Positions 1 through 6,208 of a stretch of 8,071 bases of DNA are shown here, in pieces. Where the stretch lies: contig JAUZPH010000157.1 of the NCBI GenBank assembly GCA_030706065.1, positions 1 through 8,071 of the forward strand. The letters are read 5' to 3'. Origin of the DNA: Bacillota bacterium. GTDB lineage: Bacteria; Bacillota; Clostridia; Clostridiales; Clostridiaceae. How positions within the stretch are numbered: the first letter of the stretch is position 1; each line of letters starts with the position of its first letter. The position numbers and the translations under genes are program-made. The notes beneath the pieces were generated by a model. That model was given only the letters and a program-made list of their open reading frames with translations. It was not told the DNA's origin and searched no databases.

Positions 1-603
1 CAGCAATTCGTTGGCGATAAGGGTATCGAATATGTAGCACATGGCAGCGGTAGCTCCCTCCACTGCAAAAATGCGGAACTTGCCCACATCCGGGTTGTTG
101 TAGCACATTTCCTGAACCAAAAAGTCGTGAACAATGGCTTCTATGTGGGTGAGCATCCTGTCAGGCTCAGGGTAGTTATCCCCAATAATGCCGTCGGCGA
201 GCTCATGGACCCATTCATCGGCGTTAAAGCCCTTAACCTCTATTCCATAATAGATTGTTTTCTTCAGGAGCTGTATACCCGGGTCATCCTTGTGTCCTTC
301 AATATAATCCTCAAGACGCTTCATGATACCTTCTTTTTTCGGCATTCCCGCCAGGTCTCCCTCATTCCATACCCTGCGCGTTTCCTCAACGGCAAAAAGT
401 CCGAAGGTAAAGAAGGCCTCCCTTGGTGCGGCTGCTGTCCAGTTTGGATTTCCGCGGCCGGCATTCAGCAGGGTTTGAGCACTCTTTTCCCTCTGTCCCT
501 GTGCAAGATGTATCAATCGGTTTTTAAATTCAAAAGGGCTGATCTTGCCGTAAACTCTTTCAATTTCTTCCCTTTGTACATTTTGAAAGTTATGTAAATC
601 CAT
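1..603 (-). CDS. aspD: Aspartate 4-decarboxylase, N-terminal 201 residues (cut by left edge)
   Basis: The minus strand is open from an ATG at 603 down to position 1. The product begins MDLHNFQNVQREEIERVYGK and is recognisable as the N-terminus of the PLP-dependent L-aspartate beta-decarboxylase family, which converts aspartate to alanine and CO2 in the cytoplasm. Matching blocks are SPFEFKNRLI (residues 22-31), LNAGRGNPNW (45-54) followed by PREAFFTFGLFA, DGIIGDNYPEPDRML (137-151) and FAVEGATAAM (179-188). The family is about 530-545 residues long, so more than half, including the PLP-binding lysine, lies outside the window. The start is supported by GGAGGG (612-617 read on the minus strand), eight bases from the ATG. 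The gene is divergent from the first sensor-cyclase gene. In other bacteria the enzyme is often paired with an aspartate/alanine antiporter; none is visible here. Family assignment is from recalled motifs, not a search. Confidence 0.88.
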   Translation of the reverse strand, partial: MDLHNFQNVQREEIERVYGKISPFEFKNRLIHLAQGQREKSAQTLLNAGRGNPNWTAAAPREAFFTFGLFAVEETRRVWNEGDLAGMPKKEGIMKRLEDYIEGHKDDPGIQLLKKTIYYGIEVKGFNADEWVHELADGIIGDNYPEPDRMLTHIEAIVHDFLVQEMCYNNPDVGKFRIFAVEGATAAMCYIFDTLIANELL

Positions 604-611
604 AAAGAAAT

Positions 612-617
612 CCCTCC
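612..617 (-). promoter_or_regulatory. Ribosome binding site of aspD
   Basis: On the minus strand this reads GGAGGG, eight bases before the ATG at 603. It is a near-perfect Shine-Dalgarno match and fixes the start of the decarboxylase. Confidence 0.8.
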
Positions 618-732
618 GTTCAGTCATAGAATAACCTGATTCTAGAATTTGTATTCTTGGCTGAATATTTAATATTTAAATCTAACATGGCTGCGGGAAT
701 GTGTGCCAAAGGTATGTTGAAGTGTACAGGAA

Positions 733-744
733 AGGGTAAACCCT
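733..744. repeat. Short inverted repeat AGGGT-AA-ACCCT, possible operator
   Basis: Five-base arms AGGGT (733-737) and ACCCT (740-744) are perfectly complementary around a two-base centre. The site lies in the divergent region, about 70 bases upstream of the candidate -10 box of the first sensor-cyclase gene. It is short enough to arise by chance; an operator role is a guess. Confidence 0.3.
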
Positions 745-790
745 ATTTTATGAGCGATGTTAGAATTCTCTGAAAAATATGGCGTTTGTA

Positions 791-819
791 TAGAATTTAA
801 CACAATAATACTTTATAAT
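791..819 (+). promoter_or_regulatory. Candidate sigma-A promoter of the first sensor-cyclase gene
   Basis: A perfect -10 box TATAAT lies at 814-819, with TAGAAT at 791-796 as a weak -35 box (three of six matches) and a 17-base spacer. The -10 box ends 66 bases before the ATG. A nearly identical block, TTTAACACAATAATA (796-810), is found at the second gene as TTTAACACTATAATA (3526-3540). Confidence 0.45.
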
Positions 820-872
820 ATAACTTATACACTTAATTGTTCAGCATATTTTGATGCGTACTAATACAGGCT

Positions 873-880
873 GGGGGGAG
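873..880 (+). promoter_or_regulatory. Ribosome binding site of the first sensor-cyclase gene
   Basis: GGGGGGAG lies five bases before the ATG at 886. The G-rich run supports this start over any internal methionine. Confidence 0.7.
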
Positions 881-885
881 TTTAA

Positions 886-3294
886 ATGAGGAACAAAAAC
901 AAAAGAATGACATTTGCTCTCTTGGTTGATTGGTTTACCGGCTGGGGCGATATTGACTGCTACGAGTGGGGAATACATGCAGGGGTTGCCGGATTTTCAA
1001 AGGAAAATGATATCAATCTGATGACCTTTGTTACTGGAAGACTGGATTCTCCGAGAGGATGGGAAAAGAACAGAAATATATTGTTTGAATTCCTGGATAG
1101 TAACAAGGTCGATGGTATTATTGTCATACCTCCCTGCATAAATATCTATGGCGTAAGTACGAATAATTCTTCTGTTTTGGAAAAGTATAAAGACATTCCT
1201 CTTGTTGTTATCGGCGAAGATATGAAAAATCATTCCAGTGTTTATGTAAACAATTACAAGATTATGAAAGAGATGGTGGAACATCTGATTGATGTGCACC
1301 ATTGCAAGAAAATTGCATACATGAAGGGCCTGGAAGGGAGCAAGGAAATGGAATGGCGCTATCAGGCATATATAGATGTTCTGGATGAGCGGAATATGCC
1401 CTTTGATCCGGAACTCCTGTACTATGGAGATTATACCTTTGCTTCCGGCAGTCATGGCATGTCGCAGTTTATAAGAAAAAATATAAAGTTCGACGGACTT
1501 GTTTGCTCAAATGATGAAATGGCCGTCGGAGCTATGATCGAATACTACAGGGTATATGGGAAGCCCGTTGAGAATATCTGTATTACCGGTTTTGACGATT
1601 CCGAAAGAAGCCAGATTCATGGCCTCACCACTGTAAGACAGTCCTTTTATGATGAGGGCAGAACGGCAGCGGAGGTACTATACAGGTTAATTTGCGGGGA
1701 AAAAGGGCCCATCAAGGAGGAATTGCCCGCAAGTTTGATAATCCGGTCTTCCTGCGGGTGTATTTCAGAGATAGAGGCCAATGCCATTAAGGCAGATACT
1801 TTTTTCAATAATAAATCTTTTGAAAGTTCTTTTAAGGAAAACCGGAGGAGTATATTGGATTCAATCCTCGAAATAAACAATAAATACGGTTTCTATAAGG
1901 AAGGACATGGTAAGGAGCAGCTTATCAATTACGAGGAAAAGCTTATAGATGCATTCTATAGGGAATATCACGAAGGTAAAAAGAATGAATTTCTGATGTC
2001 CTGGAACCGGATAGTTTCATGGGTTATGCTGAGGAAGGAAAACATGTTGTTTCTTCAGGAACTTTTATCCCATTTGAGAAGGACACTGCTTTCCTGTCTC
2101 TCAAAAGAAGATAACATTGTGGAAGCAGAAAATCTCATTCATGTTGCCGGTATACATTTCCATGATATGTCCATAAAGAACAAAGGGGGAATAAACTATG
2201 TCAATGAATATCAGACTGTGGACCTTGAACCCCTGGAGGAGGAACTGGCATCAAGTATAGACTTGGAGGGACAGATGGAACTTCTGTATGGTAACCTTCC
2301 AAAGTTAGGTATTGACAGCGCCTATGTCTCCATTTATGAGGATGATAAAAGGCCGCTGGAGCAATCAACACTGATGCTGGCATATACCCGGGGCAGACGT
2401 CATGATGTTGGAAACAGGGGGTTAAGCTACTCAACCCTGAAGCTGCTGCCGGAACAAATATGGGATGAGCTTCAGCAGGAAAGGTTTAATCTGATAATTC
2501 AGGCGCTGTATCATGACAACCAGTTGGGTTTTGTGATATTAAATATCGATTTCAAGCCCCATCAGATACCGGAGAGAATAAGGTCAAGGCTCAGCTCAGC
2601 AGTAAGAGCTGCACTTATGGTAAAGAGCATAAAGGGACAAGCTGAGGAACTGGAGCTTCAGGTTATAGAAAGGACAAGGGAACTGTCCCAGACCAACCAG
2701 CAGCTTGTGCAGGAGGTGGAGAGGAGAAGAGAAGCTGAGGAACAGCTAAAAGAGGCGCTCATGGAATTGAAACGCTATAATAAAACACTTCACCTTCAAT
2801 CCGTCAGGGACGAGTTAACCGGCCTGTATAACAGAAGAGGCTTTATCACTCTCGGGAGTGAACAATTTGGAAGGTCAGAAAAGCTGGGACAGGGGTGTTT
2901 GGTATTTTACGCTGATCTCGACGGACTGAAACAGATCAATGACATGTTTGGACATGCTGAAGGAGACAATGCACTTATTAAGGCTGCAGAAATATTAACT
3001 CAATCCTTCAGAGCCACCGATATTATTGCAAGGCTGGGAGGCGACGAGTTTACTGTTCTTGTCGTTGGCGCTGACCCGGAGGATAAAGAGTTGATGTGGA
3101 ACAGGGTAAAATACTATTGTGATGAATATAACCGGACTTCAAATAAGCCCTATAAATTATCCATAAGTATAGGGTGTACCTATTTTAAGTCCGACCCGGA
3201 GGTGAATCTTGAGCGGCTGCTGAGAGATGCAGATTCGGATTTATATTCCGAGAAGCACCGGAAGAGACAGCATAACAAAATTGAAAGCAAGTAA
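886..3294 (+). CDS. LacI-type ligand-binding domain fused to GGDEF diguanylate cyclase, paralog 1 (I-site intact)
   Basis: An 802-residue soluble protein predicted to make cyclic di-GMP from two GTP in response to a cytoplasmic ligand. Residues 1-293 form a LacI/PurR-type periplasmic-binding fold: GLVCSNDEMAVGAM (204-217), ITGFDDSE (233-240), LTTVRQSFYDEG (247-258) and a closing RSSCGC (287-292). The protein begins directly at the first strand of this fold, so the helix-turn-helix of LacI repressors is absent. Residues about 300-440 are helical and unassigned; 445-580 look GAF-like; about 583-637 form a coiled coil. The GGDEF domain (about 640-790) has DELTGLYNRRGF, metal-binding D677, guanine-binding N685 and D694, and GGDEF at 718-722. 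The inhibitory I-site RxxD is intact (R709, D712). There is no signal peptide or membrane helix. It is followed by a terminator-like inverted repeat and a related gene. Ligand unknown; catalytic activity is inferred from motifs. Confidence 0.93.
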   Translation: MRNKNKRMTFALLVDWFTGWGDIDCYEWGIHAGVAGFSKENDINLMTFVTGRLDSPRGWEKNRNILFEFLDSNKVDGIIVIPPCINIYGVSTNNSSVLEKYKDIPLVVIGEDMKNHSSVYVNNYKIMKEMVEHLIDVHHCKKIAYMKGLEGSKEMEWRYQAYIDVLDERNMPFDPELLYYGDYTFASGSHGMSQFIRKNIKFDGLVCSNDEMAVGAMIEYYRVYGKPVENICITGFDDSERSQIHGLTTVRQSFYDEGRTAAEVLYRLICGEKGPIKEELPASLIIRSSCGCISEIEANAIKADTFFNNKSFESSFKENRRSILDSILEINNKYGFYKEGHGKEQLINYEEKLIDAFYREYHEGKKNEFLMSWNRIVSWVMLRKENMLFLQELLSHLRRTLLSCLSKEDNIVEAENLIHVAGIHFHDMSIKNKGGINYVNEYQTVDLEPLEEELASSIDLEGQMELLYGNLPKLGIDSAYVSIYEDDKRPLEQSTLMLAYTRGRRHDVGNRGLSYSTLKLLPEQIWDELQQERFNLIIQALYHDNQLGFVILNIDFKPHQIPERIRSRLSSAVRAALMVKSIKGQAEELELQVIERTRELSQTNQQLVQEVERRREAEEQLKEALMELKRYNKTLHLQSVRDELTGLYNRRGFITLGSEQFGRSEKLGQGCLVFYADLDGLKQINDMFGHAEGDNALIKAAEILTQSFRATDIIARLGGDEFTVLVVGADPEDKELMWNRVKYYCDEYNRTSNKPYKLSISIGCTYFKSDPEVNLERLLRDADSDLYSEKHRKRQHNKIESK

Positions 3295-3322
3295 AAACAA
3301 CGGATATTGAAATTGAGAGAAG

Positions 3323-3457
3323 GTCCAACTGCTTTAAAGATGCGGAAATTTAAACCTTAATTATTCGGCTGAGAAAATATCGAATCTTCACCGATTTTTC
3401 GAAGACGATAAATTAAAATATAAATTTCCGCAGCTATAAGCATGTTGGACTTTTTTT
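3323..3457 (+). terminator. Large branched inverted repeat with T-run: terminator-like structured element after paralog 1
   Basis: Arms separated by 68 bases pair in three segments: GTCCAAC (3323-3329) with GTTGGAC (3444-3450), TGCTT (3330-3334) with AAGCA (3438-3442), and TGCGGAAATTTA (3341-3352) with TAAATTTCCGCA (3421-3432). One bulge and one internal loop interrupt the stem, giving 24 paired bases. Seven Ts follow at 3451-3457. The central loop holds a second hairpin, TATCG-aa-TCTTC (3378-3389) with GAAGACGATA (3401-3410). The stem ending in a T-run fits an intrinsic terminator, starting 28 bases after the stop codon. The very large structured loop is unusual; a small RNA or a short inverted-repeat element are alternatives. 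Confidence 0.6.
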
Positions 3458-3541
3458 AAGGATAATCATGGCCCTTCGTCTCTAATAACAAGAAAAATAT
3501 CGGTAAAAACATGTAAATATACAATTTTAACACTATAATAG

Positions 3542-3570
3542 TAGATATGTGTATATAGGTGTCGTATAAT
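3542..3570 (+). promoter_or_regulatory. Candidate sigma-A promoter of paralog 2
   Basis: TATAAT at 3565-3570 pairs with TAGATA at 3542-3547 (four of six matches to TTGACA) across a 17-base spacer, the same layout and a similar -35 box as at paralog 1. The -10 box and the bases after it, GTATAATATATA, are shared exactly with the promoter of paralog 3 (6145-6156). A second TATAAT at 3534-3539, inside a block conserved with paralog 1, is an alternative with a weaker -35 match (TGTAAA, 3512-3517). Confidence 0.45.
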
Positions 3571-3605
3571 ATATATAAGGTGTGCAAAATTTGTATATAG
3601 GTGTC
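3551..3605 (+). repeat. Three direct repeats of TATATA(A)GGTGT at exact 21-bp spacing
   Basis: Copies 1 and 3 are identical 13-mers, GTATATAGGTGTC, at 3551-3563 and 3593-3605. Copy 2, ATATATAAGGTGTGC (3571-3585), carries the same core with one extra A. The GGTGT cores begin at 3558, 3579 and 3600, so the spacing is 21 bp twice, two turns of B-DNA. Copy 1 lies in the spacer of the candidate promoter, copy 2 directly follows its -10 box, and copy 3 lies in the leader. This looks like an array of binding sites on one helix face. The bound protein is unknown. Confidence 0.6.
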
Positions 3606-3632
3606 CGGTATGTAACGGCAGCTCTTGAAGTT

Positions 3633-3639
3633 AAGGGGG
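3633..3639 (+). promoter_or_regulatory. Ribosome binding site deciding the start of paralog 2
   Basis: AAGGGGG ends seven bases before the ATG at 3647, an ideal spacing. A TTG immediately upstream at 3644 is in frame but only four bases from this site, and starting at the ATG gives an N-terminus (MKGKSGRLTF) that aligns residue for residue with the other two paralogs. Confidence 0.7.
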
Positions 3640-3646
3640 AAGCTTG

Positions 3647-6034
3647 ATGAAGGGGAAAAGTGGAAGACTGACCTTTGGATTATTTATAGACTGGATAACG
3701 GGATGGGGGGATACGGATTTCTATCAATCCATCGTTTATTCAGGTGTATCCGATTTTGCAAAGGAAAACGATATCAATCTTATAACTTATGTAACAGGAA
3801 GAGTGGATTCAGATCGTGAATGGGAAAGAAGCAAGAATGTCATAGCCAGGCTTGCCAACGAGGATATGCTTGACGGTATCATCATTACACCATCCTGTTT
3901 TAATAAAAAGCAATCAGTTTTAAAAATTCCCATGGTTATTTTGGGTGAACAAATTGATGGATATTCCTGCACATATGTTGATAATTACGGAGGAATGAAA
4001 GCGGTAATTGACCATTTGATTGAAATTCACCACTGCCGGCGCATTGCATTTATTAAGGGACGACCTGGCAACAAGGAAGCTGAAGGAAGATTCCGGGCAT
4101 ACATTGACTCTTTAGAGAAACATGACATTCCATACAATCCGAAGTTGGTATATCAGGGGGACTTTGGCTTTGATTCGGGATGTAATGCCATGAGGGAAAT
4201 ACTGAGTAAACATATTGAAATCGATGGACTTGTAGGTGCAAACGACAATATGATTATCGGAGCAATCATTGAATGCTACAGAACAATGGGAAGTATTCCC
4301 CATGATATGCATATAGCTGGATTCGATGACACGGAAGGCAGCAGAATTCAAAGGCTTACAACAGTCCGCCAGTCTTTTTACGATATGGCAAAGTCTGCTT
4401 CAGGTATGCTCTTAAAGCTTGTCAAAGGCTGCAGCGGCCCTCTGACAGAAGAGGTTTCGGCGGAAATGGTAATAAGGTCTTCCTGTGGATGTATTCCCTC
4501 TATAATTGAAAGTGCAAAGATAGAGACAAAATTGAATGGTACTGAGCCCTTTTGCAGAGCCTTTGCCGATAGTAAGGACAAGCTTATCGTCTCACTGCTG
4601 GAGTGGAACCACAAACATGGTTTTGACATGGAAAACGAGGATACTAAGGCCTTTGAAAGCTATGAAGAAAAGTTGCTTATTGCCTTTTACAAGGAATATT
4701 GCCTGGGAAGCAAGAATGCCTTTGTAAATGTCTGGGATGATTTGATATTCTGGATGGCTCTGAAAAAGCTGAATATTCAGCTGCTTCAGGAGCTTTTATC
4801 CGAAGTAAGAAGAGAATTGGTAGGATGCCTTTCTGAAAGCGATGATATGATACTGGCGGAGAATCTGTTCCATACTGCCAGAGTTCAGATATTTGATGCG
4901 GCACAGAGGGCCAAGGAAAATGCTATGGAAGCCAGCACTCTGAGAACCCTGGAATTTGATCCATTGGCGGAGGAACTGGTGTCAACGGGAGAGTTGGAAT
5001 TTCAAATGGAATTGACCTACAGATACCTGCCGGAGATGGGTATAAAGAAAGGCTTCGTAGCCTTATATGAAAATCCCGATGAACCTTTGGAGTTCTCCAG
5101 ATTATTACTGGCATATAATGAAAAGGACCGGTTTAACATAAATTCCGGTGAAGGCAGATTCCCTACAGAGGATATACTACCGGAAAGTATCTGGAGCGAA
5201 CTGGAGAAGGAACGGTATAATATTCTTATCCAGGCACTTCATCACGGAGAAAGTCAATTGGGTTACATCATTATGAGTTTCAACTTTAAGCCTAACAGGA
5301 CCCTGGAAAATATCAGGCACAGGCTCAGTGTGGCGATTAAGGGGGCCGAGCTTCTTGGGAAGATTAAAAACCAGGCTCTTGACCTGGAAAGGCAGGTGGT
5401 TGAAAGAACCAGGGAGCTGTCCCTTACCAATGTTCAGCTCCTTGAAGAGGTGGCAAAGAGAAGGGAGGCGGAGGAACAGCTGAAAAAGGCTATGCAGGAC
5501 CTGGAGAACTACGCAGAAACCCTCCGTACTCAATCAGTACATGATGAACTTACCGGATTGTACAACAGACGCGGCTTTATGACCCTGGGCCGGGAGAAAT
5601 TTGAAGAAGCCAGGTTAAAGGGACACAGCTGCACGATATTCTTTGCCGATCTGGATGGCTTAAAACAGATAAATGATAACTATGGACATGAAGAAGGCGA
5701 TAACGCAATAGCCAGGACTGCAGAAATCCTGGTAAAGGTCTGCGGTGATTCGGATATAATTGCAAGACTTGGAGGAGATGAATTTACGGTGCTTACTATA
5801 GGTACCGATTTTGAGGATGCAGGGCTTATAGCAGGAAAGATAAATCATCTGTGCGAAATCTACAATCAAACTTCCAACAAACCTTATAAGATGTCTATAA
5901 GTATCGGCAGCGCCTATTTTACGAAGGACTCGGAACTGGATTTTGAAAAGATGATGAGAGAGGCGGATCATAAGCTGTATAATGAAAAACAGTGGAAGAA
6001 AGAGAGATTGAAAAGAATTGTAAATAGTTACTAG
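3647..6034 (+). CDS. LacI-type ligand-binding domain fused to GGDEF diguanylate cyclase, paralog 2 (I-site arginine lost)
   Basis: A 795-residue paralog of the preceding gene with the same domain order: LacI-type ligand domain without a helix-turn-helix (1-283; HIAGFDDTE at 222-230, LTTVRQSFYD at 237-246, RSSCGC at 277-282), helical linker (about 290-430), GAF-like domain (about 435-570), coiled coil (about 573-628) and GGDEF domain (about 631-780). Metal ligand D668, guanine contact N676, D685 and GGDEF (709-713) are present, so cyclase activity is expected. The inhibitory I-site reads GDSD (700-703): the arginine of RxxD is glycine, predicting weak or no product inhibition through this site. 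Relative to paralog 1 it lacks about ten residues near 88-98 and has F25 and G197 where the others have cysteine, pointing to altered ligand choice. It has its own candidate promoter with a repeat array and ends before a strong hairpin. There is no secretion signal. Confidence 0.93.
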   Translation: MKGKSGRLTFGLFIDWITGWGDTDFYQSIVYSGVSDFAKENDINLITYVTGRVDSDREWERSKNVIARLANEDMLDGIIITPSCFNKKQSVLKIPMVILGEQIDGYSCTYVDNYGGMKAVIDHLIEIHHCRRIAFIKGRPGNKEAEGRFRAYIDSLEKHDIPYNPKLVYQGDFGFDSGCNAMREILSKHIEIDGLVGANDNMIIGAIIECYRTMGSIPHDMHIAGFDDTEGSRIQRLTTVRQSFYDMAKSASGMLLKLVKGCSGPLTEEVSAEMVIRSSCGCIPSIIESAKIETKLNGTEPFCRAFADSKDKLIVSLLEWNHKHGFDMENEDTKAFESYEEKLLIAFYKEYCLGSKNAFVNVWDDLIFWMALKKLNIQLLQELLSEVRRELVGCLSESDDMILAENLFHTARVQIFDAAQRAKENAMEASTLRTLEFDPLAEELVSTGELEFQMELTYRYLPEMGIKKGFVALYENPDEPLEFSRLLLAYNEKDRFNINSGEGRFPTEDILPESIWSELEKERYNILIQALHHGESQLGYIIMSFNFKPNRTLENIRHRLSVAIKGAELLGKIKNQALDLERQVVERTRELSLTNVQLLEEVAKRREAEEQLKKAMQDLENYAETLRTQSVHDELTGLYNRRGFMTLGREKFEEARLKGHSCTIFFADLDGLKQINDNYGHEEGDNAIARTAEILVKVCGDSDIIARLGGDEFTVLTIGTDFEDAGLIAGKINHLCEIYNQTSNKPYKMSISIGSAYFTKDSELDFEKMMREADHKLYNEKQWKKERLKRIVNSY

Positions 6035-6062
6035 TCTGTTTAAAGTATGGGTATGAGATCAT

Positions 6063-6095
6063 TATAAGCCTGACAGGTGTTCTGTCAGGCTTATA
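6063..6095 (+). terminator. Perfect 14-bp hairpin, transcription terminator after paralog 2
   Basis: TATAAGCCTGACAG (6063-6076) and CTGTCAGGCTTATA (6082-6095) are perfectly complementary around a five-base loop, GTGTT. It lies 28 bases past the stop codon. Only two Ts follow the stem, so termination may be incomplete or the hairpin may act mainly as a 3'-end stabiliser; some readthrough into paralog 3 is possible. Confidence 0.7.
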
Positions 6096-6120
6096 TTCAC
6101 CATATATGTTAGTAGGATTT

Positions 6121-6169
6121 TGTGGAAAAGATGTAAAATACATAGTATAATATATAGCATGTGGAAAAG
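6121..6169 (+). repeat. Direct repeat TGTGGAAAAG flanking the promoter of paralog 3
   Basis: TGTGGAAAAG occurs at 6121-6130, overlapping the candidate -35 box, and again at 6160-6169, just downstream of the -10 box, 39 bases apart. The arrangement could hold a regulator bound at both sides of the polymerase site, but with only two short copies it may be chance. Confidence 0.4.
6123..6151 (+). promoter_or_regulatory. Candidate sigma-A promoter of paralog 3
   Basis: TGGAAA at 6123-6128 (four of six matches) and a perfect TATAAT at 6146-6151 are separated by 17 bases. The -10 box ends 57 bases before the ATG. The -10 region GTATAATATATA is identical to that of paralog 2. Confidence 0.55.
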
Positions 6170-6196
6170 TGTTTTTAAAATGTTTTGGGTTTGAAA

Positions 6197-6202
6197 AGAG
6201 GA
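6197..6202 (+). promoter_or_regulatory. Ribosome binding site of paralog 3
   Basis: AGAGGA lies six bases before the ATG at 6209. It is a weaker match than those of the other two paralogs. The start gives an N-terminus collinear with theirs. Confidence 0.6.
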
Positions 6203-6208
6203 TTAACT

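Larger units (their letters stand above)
604..885. promoter_or_regulatory. Divergent intergenic region between aspD and the first sensor-cyclase gene
   Basis: This 282-bp AT-rich region must carry promoters for both divergent genes. It contains two short palindromes: ATTCTAGAAT at 639-648, 36 bases upstream of the aspD start, and AGGGT-AA-ACCCT at 733-744. The heptamer TAGAATT recurs at 643, 761 and 791. A weak aspD promoter candidate on the minus strand is TTGGCA (704-709) and TAGATT (679-684), but its 19-base spacer is long. No open frame of note and no recognisable riboswitch was seen. That it is regulatory follows from position; the function of the individual motifs is inference. Confidence 0.55.
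3295..3646 (+). promoter_or_regulatory. Intergenic region between paralogs 1 and 2
   Basis: This 352-bp stretch has no credible gene. It contains the large inverted repeat with T-run (3323-3457), about 65 bases in which no motif was recognised (3458-3520), candidate -10 boxes TATAAT at 3534-3539 and 3565-3570, a triplicate 21-bp-spaced element (3551-3605) and the ribosome binding site of paralog 2. Confidence 0.7.

Noticed and set aside
127..597. Plus-strand open frame of 156 codons
   Set aside because: It lies antisense to the well-supported aspartate decarboxylase frame, has no ribosome binding site and its product resembles nothing known.
692..709. Sigma-54-type promoter on the minus strand, TGGCAC with GC downstream
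   Set aside because: The GG and GC elements are eleven bases apart rather than the required ten, and the TTGC core is not present.
720..780. c-di-GMP riboswitch upstream of paralog 1, suggested by a GGGTAAACC-like string
   Set aside because: The string resembles part of the GEMM core, but the receptor segment and the second conserved stem are not found downstream.
886..960. Helix-turn-helix at the N-terminus of the LacI-type proteins
   Set aside because: The first strand of the ligand domain starts about eight residues after the methionine in all three proteins, and the sequences upstream of the starts do not extend the frame with a helix-turn-helix.
3625..3819. Plus-strand open frame of 64 codons overlapping the start of paralog 2
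   Set aside because: It overlaps the ribosome binding site and first codons of paralog 2 in another frame, and its product is the out-of-frame reading of conserved sensor sequence.
5177..6143. Several minus-strand open frames of 62-118 codons opposite the GGDEF region of paralog 2
   Set aside because: They are antisense to a clearly conserved coding region, have no ribosome binding sites and no recognisable product.
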